From Pseudoxanthomonas koreensis_A (GTDB lineage: Bacteria; Pseudomonadota; Gammaproteobacteria; Xanthomonadales; Xanthomonadaceae), in contig NZ_CP169056.1 in the NCBI RefSeq assembly GCF_041890415.1, forward strand, positions 1,736,001 to 1,800,000: a stretch of 64,000 bases of DNA, read 5' to 3'. The translations under genes were made by a program, and so were the position numbers. Below, in pieces: positions 7,692 through 18,800 of this stretch. Below the pieces are notes generated by a model that was not told the DNA's origin, did not search any database, and worked only from the letters and a program-made list of their open reading frames with translations. Each line of letters starts with the position of its first letter. Positions within the stretch are counted from its first letter, which is position 1.

Positions 7692-8786
7692 TCAGGCGTG
7701 CAGGCGGGTCCCGTCCTGCGGGTCGAAGAAATGCAGGTGCGCCGGATCGGCGCGCAGTTCCACGTGCGCGCCCTGTGCGGGCAACGCCTGCGGCGGCAGG
7801 CGGCTGACCAGCGCCCGGCCGGCCCCATCCAGGTGCAGGTAGGCCTCGCTGCCCACCGCTTCCACCACGTCCACCCGCGCGCCCAGGCCTTCGCCTGCGG
7901 CGGGGCGCAGGTGCTCCGGGCGCACGCCCAGCGCCACCGGCCGTCCCAGCCATGCCGCAGGCACCTGGACGCCCGGCAGCGGCAGGCTGGCCGCCGGCAG
8001 GCCGTCGGCCGTGGCCAGGGCCAGGCGCAGGCCATCGGCGGCGTGCAGTTCGCCGCGCAGCACGTTCATCGCCGGGCTGCCGAGGAATCCGGCCACAAAC
8101 AGGTTGGCCGGGCGCTCGTACAGCGCCATCGGCGTGTCGATCTGCTGCACGTGGCCACCGTCCAGGACCACGATGCGCTGGCCCAGGGTCATCGCCTCGA
8201 CCTGGTCATGGGTGACATAGACCATGGTCGCGCCCAGCCGCTGGTGCAGGCGCGCGATCTCGGTGCGGGTGGAATGGCGCAGCTTGGCGTCCAGGTTGGA
8301 CAGCGGCTCGTCAAGCAGGAACACCGACGGCTCGCGCACCAGCGCCCGGCCCAGGGCCACGCGCTGGCGCTGGCCGCCGGACAGTTCGCGCGGGCGCTTG
8401 CCGAGCATCCCGTCCAGGCCCAGCATCTGCGCCGCCTCGGCCACCCGCCGGTCCACGTCGGCACGGGGCAGGCCGCGCAGGTTCAGGCCGAAGGCGAGAT
8501 TCCCGGCCACGGTCATGTGCGGGTAGAGGGCATAACTCTGGAACACCATGGCGATGTCGCGGTCGCGGGGCGCCACGTCGTTGACCACCCGGCCGCCGAT
8601 CCGCAGCGTGCCGGAGGTGATCTCCTCCAGCCCGGCGATCATCCGCAACAGGGTGGACTTGCCGCAGCCGGACGGCCCGACCAGCACCATCAGTTCGCCG
8701 TCGGCGATTCCGAAGCTGGCGCCGTGCACCGCAACCTGGCCGTTGTCGTAGACCTTGCGCACCTCTTCCAGTTGCAGGTCCGCCAT
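7692..8786 (-). CDS. carbohydrate ABC importer ATPase (UgpC/MalK/MsmX family)
   Basis: A 364-residue ATPase. Walker A is GPSGCGKST, the Q-loop is VFQSYALYPHMTV, the signature is LSGGQRQRVALGRAL, Walker B is VFLLDEPLSNLDA and the switch histidine is in VYVTHDQVEAMTL. The C-terminal TOBE/OB region (about 240-364) is typical of MalK/UgpC energising subunits for CUT1 sugar importers. It stands alone with no permease beside it. The only sugar permeases in the window are at 19.7-21.5 kb and lack an ATPase, so this protein probably serves them. GGGAGG precedes the ATG. It converges with ygfZ over 18 bp that hold a short GGCCC/GGGCC hairpin. Confidence 0.9.
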   Translation of the reverse strand: MADLQLEEVRKVYDNGQVAVHGASFGIADGELMVLVGPSGCGKSTLLRMIAGLEEITSGTLRIGGRVVNDVAPRDRDIAMVFQSYALYPHMTVAGNLAFGLNLRGLPRADVDRRVAEAAQMLGLDGMLGKRPRELSGGQRQRVALGRALVREPSVFLLDEPLSNLDAKLRHSTRTEIARLHQRLGATMVYVTHDQVEAMTLGQRIVVLDGGHVQQIDTPMALYERPANLFVAGFLGSPAMNVLRGELHAADGLRLALATADGLPAASLPLPGVQVPAAWLGRPVALGVRPEHLRPAAGEGLGARVDVVEAVGSEAYLHLDGAGRALVSRLPPQALPAQGAHVELRADPAHLHFFDPQDGTRLHA

Positions 8787-9148
8787 GCGTCCTCCCGTGC
8801 CGCTGCACGACGCCCGGCATGATGTCACGCCGACCGGCGACGGCGCGAACGCCGCCGCGCGGCGCACCTGGCCTCCCCGCCAGGGCATGGTTCCAACCGC
8901 AACCACGCCGCGGCGCGATGCGCCCGCGGCCGCGCAAACCCGCCCGCCACCGTGCTTTGCCCTCCTCCGGCACGCAGCGGACGCCGCCCGGACAAGCGCC
9001 GGCTACTGGACAAGGACCGCGCTGCGCGGCCATATTTCAATGGTTTCGGCGCAGCCGTGCCGGAATGCTCGCCAGCCCCCCACCCGACCCCGACCGGTCG
9101 CGCCCAGGCGCGTCCAGGCGGTGCCACGAGACCTCAAGCGGAAACCCG
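8787..9148. other. divergent intergenic region, ABC ATPase / zwf
   Basis: This 362-bp stretch has no supportable gene. It must carry promoters for the leftward ATPase gene and the rightward zwf operon. The only AT-richer patch is CATATTTCAATGGTTT around 9032-9047. I see no convincing -35/-10 pair or clear operator palindrome. Confidence 0.5.
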
Positions 9149-10621
9149 ATGCCACACCCTACGGAAGCCCCCCGGATGCATGACACCCTGCTGCTGTTCG
9201 GCGCCACCGGCGACCTGGCGCAGCGCTACCTGTTCCCCTCGCTGCTGCGCCTGCAGGGCGACGGCCTGCTGCCGGAGAACTTCCGCGTCCGCGCCATGGC
9301 GCTGTCGCCGCACGACACCGAGAAGTTCCGCGGCATCGTGCGCGAGCGCCTGGGCAAGCTGTCCGGCTACACGCCCACGCCCGAGCAGATCGAGTCGTTC
9401 CTGCAGCGCATCGACTACCGCTCGGTGGACATGCGCACCCCCGCCTCGGTGGCCGACGCGGTCCGTGACATGGTCGACCGCCCGTGCGTGAGCTACCTGT
9501 CGATCCCGCCGAGCCTGTACATCACCACCTGCGAGGGCCTGGCCCTGGGCGGTGCGTTCGCGGCACCGAACCGGCTGATGCTGGAAAAGCCGATCGGCCA
9601 CGACCTGGACTCCGCGCGCCAGATCAACCAGACCATCGGCCGCCTGATCGACGAGGACCGGATCTTCCGCATCGACCACTACCTGGGCAAGGCGGCGGTG
9701 CAGAACCTGATCGCGCTGCGCTTCGGCAACACCCTGCTGGAGGCGGTGTGGAACCGCGACTACATCGACTCGGTGCACATCCTGGTGTCCGAGAGCGAGG
9801 GCGTGGATGGCCGCAACTCCTACTACGCCCGTTCCGGCGCGCTGCGCGACATGGTCCAGAGCCACATCCTGCAGCTGCTGTGCCTGGTGGCGATGGAGCC
9901 GCCGGCCTCGCTGGCCTCGGACCGGATCCGCGACGAGAAGGTCAAGGTCCTGCGCGCGCTGCGTCCGTTCAGTGCCGCCGAGGCCAAGCGCCACAGCGTG
10001 CGCGGCCGCTACATCGCCGGCACCATCGATGGCGAGCCGGTGCAGGCCTATGCGCCGCCGGATGACAGCGATGTCGAAACCTACGTCGGCGTCACCGCGC
10101 ACATCGACAACTGGCGCTGGGCTGGCGTGCCGTTCCACCTGTGCACCGGCAAGCGCATGCCGGAGCGCTCCACCGTGGTCACGGTCACCCTCAAGCCGGT
10201 GACCCACTGGCTGTTCGAGCGCCCGGACAGCGCGCATGCCGCGCCTAACCGCCTGACCTTCCGCCTGCAGCCGCAGGAGGACATCGAGCTGGGCCTGATG
10301 AGCAGCCTGGCCGGCCCCGAATGGGGCACGCTGGAACTGCAGCCGCTGGAGCTGGAACTGTCCGCGCAGACCGGCCAGAACCGGCGCATCGCCTACGAGC
10401 GGCTGTTGCTGGATGCGCTCAACGGCAACCATGCCCTGTTCGTGCGCGACGACGAGGTCGAAGTCGCCTGGGCCTGGATCGACAGCGTGGTGGATGCGTG
10501 GCGCGATGCCGACGCACCGTTGCAGCCCTACCCCGCCGGCAGCTGGGGCCCGGAAAATTCGGCGGTGTTCCTGCCCGAGCAGTTCGACGCGGTGGCGCGG
10601 CCGAAGCAGCGCGGCGAATGA
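9149..10621 (+). CDS. zwf: glucose-6-phosphate 1-dehydrogenase
   Basis: A 490-residue enzyme for the NADP-dependent oxidation of glucose 6-phosphate, the entry to the Entner-Doudoroff and pentose phosphate routes. The N-terminal Rossmann motif is FGATGDLAQRYLFPSL. The active-site segment is RIDHYLGKAAVQNL, where most homologues have KETVxNL. IRDEKVKVLRAL is another family block. Start ATG 9149 gives MPHPTEAPRMHDT; ATG 9176 (MHDTLLLF) is an alternative. The stop overlaps the glk start (ATGA), so zwf-glk-pgl look translationally coupled. Confidence 0.95.
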   Translation: MPHPTEAPRMHDTLLLFGATGDLAQRYLFPSLLRLQGDGLLPENFRVRAMALSPHDTEKFRGIVRERLGKLSGYTPTPEQIESFLQRIDYRSVDMRTPASVADAVRDMVDRPCVSYLSIPPSLYITTCEGLALGGAFAAPNRLMLEKPIGHDLDSARQINQTIGRLIDEDRIFRIDHYLGKAAVQNLIALRFGNTLLEAVWNRDYIDSVHILVSESEGVDGRNSYYARSGALRDMVQSHILQLLCLVAMEPPASLASDRIRDEKVKVLRALRPFSAAEAKRHSVRGRYIAGTIDGEPVQAYAPPDDSDVETYVGVTAHIDNWRWAGVPFHLCTGKRMPERSTVVTVTLKPVTHWLFERPDSAHAAPNRLTFRLQPQEDIELGLMSSLAGPEWGTLELQPLELELSAQTGQNRRIAYERLLLDALNGNHALFVRDDEVEVAWAWIDSVVDAWRDADAPLQPYPAGSWGPENSAVFLPEQFDAVARPKQRGE

Positions 10622-11616
10622 GCATGGCCGACCCGTTCCTGATCGCCGACATCGGCGGCACCAACGCGCGCTTTGCCCTGGCCGACCCCAGCGCGTCCTC
10701 GCCGCTGCTGGCCGACAGCGTGCGCGAGTTCGCGGTGGCGCAGTTCCCGTCACTGGCCGAGGCCGCGCGCCATTACCTGGAGCAGGCCGATGCCACGGCC
10801 CGGCGCGGCGTGTTCGCCGTGGCCGGGCGGGTGGACGGCGACCAGGCACGGATCACCAACCACCCCTGGGTGATTTCGCGCCAGCGCACCCGCGACATGC
10901 TCAGCTTCGACCAGGTCGAGCTGATCAACGACTTCGCCGCCCAGGCGATGGCCATCAGCCTTTATGGCCCCGACGACGTGGTCGCGATCGGCGGCGTGTC
11001 GTGGACGCCGGCATCGGGGCAGGATCCACGCACCTATGCCGTGCTCGGCCCGGGCACCGGCCTGGGCGTGGGCGGCCTGGTGGTACGCGATGGCCGCTGC
11101 TATCCGCTGGAAACCGAGGGCGGGCACGTCAGTTTCCCGCCGGGCACGCCGGAGGAGATCCGCATCCTGGAAATCCTTTCGGCCCAGTACGGCCGGGTTT
11201 CCAACGAGCGCCTGGTCTGCGGCCCCGGCCTGGTCAACATCCATCGCGCCCTGTGCGTGATCGCCGGCGTGGACCCCGGCCTGCTGGAGCCGAAGGACGT
11301 GACCGCGCGCGCTGCCCAGGGCGATGTACTGTGCATGCGCGCGGTGGACGTGTTCTGCGCGGTGTTCGGCGCCATTTCCGGTGACCTGGTGCTGACCCTG
11401 GGCGCCTGGGATGGCGTGTTCCTCACCGGCGGGCTGGTGCCCAAGATGCTTGATTCGCTGCGCCACTCCGGTTTCCGCCAGCGTTTCGAATACAAGGGCC
11501 GGTTCTCGCCGACCATGGGCCAGGTGCCATCGCTTGCGGTGCTGCATCCGCAGGCGGGCCTGCTTGGCGCGGCCGCGTATGCTGTTGATCTTGTACGAAG
11601 GGAGAGCCACGCATGA
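10618..11616 (+). CDS. glk: glucokinase
   Basis: A 332-residue proteobacterial-type glucokinase of the ROK/hexokinase-like ASKHA fold. The phosphate-binding motif is IADIGGTNARFAL. LINDFAAQAMAI carries the catalytic Asp region, and VLGPGTGLGVGGLV and ETEGGHVSFPP are glucose/ATP-binding blocks. It phosphorylates intracellular glucose and so feeds Zwf. It overlaps zwf upstream and pgl downstream by 4 bp each. Confidence 0.95.
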   Translation: MSMADPFLIADIGGTNARFALADPSASSPLLADSVREFAVAQFPSLAEAARHYLEQADATARRGVFAVAGRVDGDQARITNHPWVISRQRTRDMLSFDQVELINDFAAQAMAISLYGPDDVVAIGGVSWTPASGQDPRTYAVLGPGTGLGVGGLVVRDGRCYPLETEGGHVSFPPGTPEEIRILEILSAQYGRVSNERLVCGPGLVNIHRALCVIAGVDPGLLEPKDVTARAAQGDVLCMRAVDVFCAVFGAISGDLVLTLGAWDGVFLTGGLVPKMLDSLRHSGFRQRFEYKGRFSPTMGQVPSLAVLHPQAGLLGAAAYAVDLVRRESHA

Positions 11617-12326
11617 TTTCCGATTCCCGCATTGAATGGATCGAGCATTCCGACCCGGAAAGCTGGGTGCATGCCGTGGCCACGGAGATGGAAACGGTGC
11701 TGGCCCAGGAGCTGGCCACCCACGGCAGCGCGCGCATGCTGCTGTCCGGCGGGACCACGCCCGCGCCGATCTATGCGCAGCTGGCGGTAGCGCCGCTGCA
11801 GTGGCCCAAGGTCACCGTTGGCCTGGCCGACGAACGCTGGCTGTCGCCGCAGGACAGCGCCAGCAACGCCTACCTGGTGCGTGAAAGCCTGCTCAATCTT
11901 GCCGAAGTGGGCCGCTTCGAGCCGCTGGTGCGCGAAGGCCTGTCGTTGGCCGAATCGGTGCACGCGGCCAACCTGGAAGCCGAGCATGCCCAGGATCCGT
12001 GCCTGGTGGTGCTGGGCATGGGCAACGATGGTCATACCGCCTCGCTGTTCCCCGGCTCGGTGGACCTCGAGCGCGCCCTGGCCAGCGAACAGCCCTATGC
12101 GGCGATGGATGCCACCGGCTGCGCGGTTGCCGGCGACTGGACCCGGCGCATCACCCTCACCCCGGCCGGCCTGGCCCGCACCCGCCGCCGCCTGCTGCTG
12201 CTGCGCGGCGCGGCAAAGCGCGAGGTCCTGCAGCGTGCACTGGGCGAAGGCGATGCGCGCGAACTTCCGATCCGGGTGATGTTCGGGCTCAAGGGTGAGC
12301 CGATGCGGGTACATTGGTGCCCATGA
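11613..12326 (+). CDS. pgl: 6-phosphogluconolactonase
   Basis: A 237-residue DevB-type lactonase that hydrolyses 6-phosphogluconolactone to 6-phosphogluconate. Family blocks are MLLSGGTTPAPIY, VGLADERWL and VVLGMGNDGHTASLFPGS. It overlaps glk by 4 bp, and edd follows after 119 bp, giving the reaction order of the pathway. Confidence 0.94.
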   Translation: MISDSRIEWIEHSDPESWVHAVATEMETVLAQELATHGSARMLLSGGTTPAPIYAQLAVAPLQWPKVTVGLADERWLSPQDSASNAYLVRESLLNLAEVGRFEPLVREGLSLAESVHAANLEAEHAQDPCLVVLGMGNDGHTASLFPGSVDLERALASEQPYAAMDATGCAVAGDWTRRITLTPAGLARTRRRLLLLRGAAKREVLQRALGEGDARELPIRVMFGLKGEPMRVHWCP

Positions 12327-12445
12327 CCGCCGTCGCCGGCGGGACCTGACGGGGCCTCCGGCACCGCGTCGGCGCGCACCCGCCGCGCCCCTGGCCTGCC
12401 GGACCCGGCACCAGACCCGTTTCCTCCCCTCGTAGCCCTACGCCA

Positions 12446-14362
<1,917 letters not shown>

Positions 14363-14489
14363 TCCCGCGCGGCTGCGTTGCGGGAAGCGGTGCGGCGGGA
14401 GGGCTTGTCGCGGCGGCACGGCACGATGCCTGCTGCCGCTCATGTCCCCCGGCTCGCACCACACCGTCCAACGTTCATTGGCCGCCGCA

Positions 14490-14582
14490 TGTAGGAGCCG
14501 GTCTTGCCGGCGACCCGCCGCAGGCTGCGGCATCGCGACACACCACCCCGCACCGCGGTCGCCGGCAAGGCCGGCTCCTACA
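14490..14582. repeat. REP-like GTAG palindrome (copy A)
   Basis: Two 26-bp arms, 14490-14515 and 14557-14582, are inverted repeats with one mismatch. Each begins TGTAGGAGCCGG and contains CTTGCCGGCGACC. They enclose a 41-bp interior. A second element with the same arms but a different, 14-bp interior lies at 50876-50941. The GTAG ends resemble REP sequences mobilised by RAYT transposases in Stenotrophomonas and Pseudomonas. No RAYT gene is in the window. Confidence 0.85.
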
Positions 14583-14611
14583 GGAGGCGTCCGGCCGGCC
14601 AGGCTGGAACG

Positions 14612-14669
14612 ATTTGGCCTGCTTGAGCACGGCGATGATCTGGCTGTCTGTGAAGCGGGACTTCTTCAT
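14612..14669 (-). pseudogene. IS3-family transposase OrfA, 5' remnant
   Basis: From ATG 14669 the minus strand reads MKKSRFTDSQIIAVLKQAK, the conserved N-terminus of IS3-family OrfA proteins. GAGGAGG lies just upstream. Similarity stops after about 19 codons, and the frame then runs into the REP-like element. No OrfB or other IS end is present. This is a fossil of an insertion sequence whose remainder was deleted. The flanking 14670-14745 sequence is probably the IS end. Confidence 0.75.
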
Positions 14670-14769
14670 GGAACCTCCTCGGGAAAGGGTACGAGAAAAT
14701 TCCACTTCTGGCGTCAGCTAACCCGCGGGGGGATTACCGTACGTCAACACTTCGCAGGGCGAAGGCGAC

Positions 14770-15033
14770 ATGCGTGGCCCGTGGAACAGCGACGACAACT
14801 TCGACTACGTGTCCGACCCGGAGCAGTTCACTGCGGTCGATGGCGGCGACGGGATCCCGGGCGTGGCCCTGGACCCGATGGAAGAGCGCACCGTGATGGC
14901 AATGGCCGAGCGCACCACGTCGGATCCGGCCTCCAATCCGGTCACTGGCGTGGAGCTTGGCAAGGCCGAGGGCACCATGGCCAAGACCACCAAGGTCCGG
15001 CTGGACGTCGATACGCTGGCCCAGCGCAAGTGA
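14770..15033 (+). CDS. small hypothetical protein of unknown function
   Basis: An 87-residue acidic ORF rich in Asp, Glu, Thr and Met, with no transmembrane segment, signal peptide or Cys. Codon third positions are strongly G/C, as in neighbouring genes. AAGG lies six bases before the ATG. It sits between an IS3 remnant and eda. It might be a complete small protein or the 3' end of a gene broken by the IS; sequence alone does not decide. No family recognised. Confidence 0.55.
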   Translation: MRGPWNSDDNFDYVSDPEQFTAVDGGDGIPGVALDPMEERTVMAMAERTTSDPASNPVTGVELGKAEGTMAKTTKVRLDVDTLAQRK

Positions 15034-15158
15034 TGGCACCGCTTCTCCCCGGCCCGGCGCCGGGGAGAACGGCCGGCTGCCGACGCCTGCCGTGGTCGGC
15101 TACACGACGCACGCGCTAGAATTGCCGGGATATCCCGCATCCGGAGCCGTCGTCCCAC

Positions 15159-15818
15159 ATGAGCATCGCCGATACCCAGGCCAAGGCCGAACAGTTGCTG
15201 CGCACCTCCGGCATCCTGCCGGTGGTCACCGCCGACAGCGTGGACGAGGCGCGCAAGCTGTCCGCCGCGCTGCTCAAGGGCGGGCTCACCGCGATCGAGC
15301 TGACCCTGCGCACGCCTGCCGCGCTCGAAGCGCTGGTGGCGCTGAAGAAGGATCTGCCGGACATCGCGGTGGGCATGGGCACGGTGACCACCATCGAGCA
15401 GATGCGCCGCTGCATCGAGCTGGGCGCCGATTTCCTGGTCACCCCCGGCACCACGGCCGAGCTGGCCGACGCCTTGGCCCAGGCCCCGATCCCGGCCGTG
15501 CCCGGCGGCGCCACTCCCACAGAGTTCCTGTCGCTGATGGCGCGCGGCTTCCGCGTGTGCAAGCTGTTCCCGGCCAGCGCGGTGGGCGGGCTGACCATGC
15601 TCAAGGGCCTGGCCGGGCCGATGGCCGACCTGAAGATCTGCCCCACCGGCGGCATCACCGAGGACACCGCGGCCGAGTTCCTGTCGCAGCCCAACGTGGT
15701 GTGCATCGGCGGCTCGTGGATGGTGCAGAAGTCCTGGCTCAAGGCCGGCGAGTGGGACAAGGTCGAGGCCAGCGCGGCCAAGGCCGCGGCAATCGTGGCA
15801 GGCGTGCGCGCCGGCTGA
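15159..15818 (+). CDS. eda: KDPG/KHG aldolase
   Basis: A 219-residue class I aldolase cleaving 2-keto-3-deoxy-6-phosphogluconate to pyruvate and glyceraldehyde 3-phosphate. GILPVVTADSVDEARKLS, TAIELTLRT (catalytic Glu), GTVTT, DFLVTPG and CKLFPASAVGG (Schiff-base Lys) are the family signatures. With zwf, pgl and edd it completes the Entner-Doudoroff route. It is separated from edd by about 0.8 kb of debris, so it probably has its own promoter. Confidence 0.96.
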   Translation: MSIADTQAKAEQLLRTSGILPVVTADSVDEARKLSAALLKGGLTAIELTLRTPAALEALVALKKDLPDIAVGMGTVTTIEQMRRCIELGADFLVTPGTTAELADALAQAPIPAVPGGATPTEFLSLMARGFRVCKLFPASAVGGLTMLKGLAGPMADLKICPTGGITEDTAAEFLSQPNVVCIGGSWMVQKSWLKAGEWDKVEASAAKAAAIVAGVRAG

Positions 15819-15846
15819 TCCGGCGCCAGGACCGGAGCTGCAGTGG

Positions 15847-15871
15847 AAGGGCGACCCGCGGGTCGCCCTTT
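15847..15871. terminator. bidirectional terminator between eda and the glycosidase gene
   Basis: AAGGGCGACCC and GGGTCGCCCTT form a perfect hairpin with a 3-nt loop, followed by a T on the plus strand. It lies between the convergent ends of eda and the minus-strand gene ending at 15892. Confidence 0.7.
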
Positions 15872-15891
15872 GCATTCGGAAGCGCGGCGGT

Positions 15892-18800
15892 TCACGGCAT
15901 CGCGATGCGCACCGATGCACCCGCCCTGCCGATGCGCAGTTCGCCATCCTGCCATGCTGCCGGCTGGCCATCGATGACGGTCTTGCCCGGCGTGCCCGGG
16001 TACGGCCATGGCAGCACCAGCCCGCCCGGCGGCAAACCGGCGTCGGCGGCCACCTCCAGCCTCAGCTCGCCACCCACGCGCTGCAGCGCATAGCCCAGCC
16101 GTCCGTGCGGGGTGTGCAGGCCATCGACCGCGATGCCCTCGCCGTCCAGCCACGCCGCTGGCACGCCGGCGGCCAGCACCAGGCTGCGGTCGCGTTCGCG
16201 GGTGTAGGCGAACATGTCCAGCGCCGAGCGCAGGAAGTCCGATGCCACCCAGGCATGCGGCAGGTCGCCGACGAAAAACGGGGTGCGCGGGGTGGATGAC
16301 ACCACCTCGGCCCACTGGTTCCAGGCCGGCGGTGCGCGGTCGGCGAAGAAGTATCCGGTTGCCTCCCACGCCCGCTCGCGCCAGCCCAGGCGCACGAACG
16401 CGGCCACGTTGCGCCACTCGTAGGGCGTGTAGTCCTTCCATTGGCGCAGGCCGTCGCGGCGCTGCACGAATTCGTGCCAGTAACGCTCGAAGGTGTTTTC
16501 CAGCAGGCCGGCGGGCAGCCAGTCGCGTTCGCCGCCCGGGGCCAGGGCAATCGTGGTGGAGGTGGGATCGAAGTCACCCAGTTCGGCCGCACCCGGCAGG
16601 TAGTCGATGCCGTGCGCGGTAGTGGCCGCTTGCAGCGAGGCCGCCAGGTCGGCGCGGAACCGCGCGTGCGCCTGCGCCATGCGGCGCGCGGCGCTGGCCT
16701 TGCCCAGTACCCGTGCGATCTCCTCGGCGTCCTTGTAGCCGCGCAGCGCCCAGAAGTTGTCCCAGTACGAATGCATCGGCTTGGCCGAATAGCCTTCGTG
16801 GCTGATCGAGGCCGGCATCATTCCGAAGAAGGCCGGGTTGCGGCGGCGGTTTTCCGGCGTGCGCTCGCTGGCGCTCAGCTGCTCCATGTACTCGAACGCA
16901 CCCAACACGTGCGGCCACATCCGCTCCAGGAATGCGCGGTCGCCGGTGTAGCGCCAGTATTCGGCAATGGCGAACACCAGCTCGCCATGGCTGTCGTTCT
17001 CCGGCACCGGGTCGCTGCCGCGCGCATCCACGCAGCACGGCACCTTGCCGTTGGCGAACTGGTAGGGCGCGTACCACTCCAGGTATTCGCGCACCACTTC
17101 CGGACGGCCGAGCCGCAACAATCCTTCGGCGATCATCGCGCCATCGCGGATCCAGCTGCGCGAGTACGAGCGCGTGCCCGGCTGCAGGCTGGGGCCGATG
17201 CGCGACACCAGCATGTGGCCCAGCGCGGTGTGCACGGTGTCGGCGAAATCCCGGCCAGCCGGCGGCAGGCGCAACTGCACCTGGCCCAGGTGCGCCTGCC
17301 ACATCGCTTCGGTGGCGGCCGCTGCGTGCGGGGCGTCGAAACCTTCCGGCACGCGCGCCGGCCCGCTCAGCGGCACCACCAGCGCGACCTCGCGCACCTG
17401 TCCCGGTGCCAGGCGCCAGCGGTACAGCAGCATGCCCGAGGCCAGTCCGGTCGGGTCTTCCACCGCCGTGTCCGGCGGGAGGTCGCCCGACGCCAGGCGC
17501 ATCACGTCCAGTCCGGCGTCGAACGTGGTCACGAACGCATCATCCGGCGCCTGCATCGCGAACACCCGCGGCCTGCCATCGACCCGCACCGTGGCGTCCT
17601 CGATCGCCAGCCGCTCGATCCTGCTGACGCCACCGACGGTGTTGAGGAACTGGCTGGGCGGATTGACCTGCAATGGCCGGATCGCCAGCGCCAGGGTGCA
17701 ATCCAGCGACGTGTCCCCCGGGTTGGACAGCCGGTAGCGCGCCACCAGCCTGGAGTCGTCGGGCGTGCCGTGAGCGAAGGCATCCACGTCCAGCGCCAGG
17801 CAGGCGCCCTCCCCGTTTGCAGGGGCCTCCCAGGTCACGCCCGGCATCGGCAATCCCTGGCCGCGCAAGTGCTGCGTCGTGCGCACGTCGGCCCAGCTGC
17901 GCAGCCCCTGCGGCCCGACGACGAACGGCTCGATGCTGAAGCCGCCGCGCGCCACTTCCACCGCGCCGTCCTCGCCGATCAGGCCCAGCTCGGCCCCCCC
18001 ATCGATGCCGACGATGGTCCAGTACGGCTGCTGCCCGCTGAACCCGCGCGGCAGCCAGCCACGCGGCAGGTCGGCGGCCACGGCCTTGATGAAGTCATTG
18101 GGGTGGGCGGAGAACGCCAGCGGCCGCACCTGCGCTTCGGCCAGCGCGTAGTGCCCGCCCTCCAGCACCAGCGCAATGCGCCGCGCTTCCGCTTCCGGCA
18201 AGGCGATCCAGTCGACATCGCCACGGCCGTGCTCGACCCGGCGCACCTCGCGCCAGCGGCTCTCGCCCTCGCCCTCACCATCGTCCAGTTCCAGCGCATA
18301 GCGCACAGGGCGCTGGTCCGCGGCCGCCCAGCGCAGCACCAGGCCACCGAACTCGCGCACCTGGCCCAGGTCCAGCTCCAGGCGCTGGGCGCCCTGCGCG
18401 CTCCAGACGGTCGAAAGGTCCCCATCGATGGCCTGCATCACCCTCCCGGCGTCGTTGCAACTTCCGGGCACGATGGCCGACACCGGTGCCGGCGGTGTCG
18501 CAGGTTCGGCCGGCAAGGGCTCGAACGCCAGTTCGTCGAAGCAGACACTGCCGTGGCCACCGGCATTGTTGTAGATGGTGAACTCGACCTTGGCACTGCG
18601 ATGCAACGTGCGGTCAGGGTCGGGCCCCCAGGCCTTGTCGATATGGCGCTTGCGGTAGTGCACCTGCTGCCACTGGCGCGGGAAGTCATAGCGCGTGCGG
18701 TTGACCCACCACACATTGTCGCCGCTGGCATCCACCAGCTTGAACTGCAGGTCATTGGCGGGCGATTCGGCACGCAACCGGAACCCGAAGCGATAGTTCC

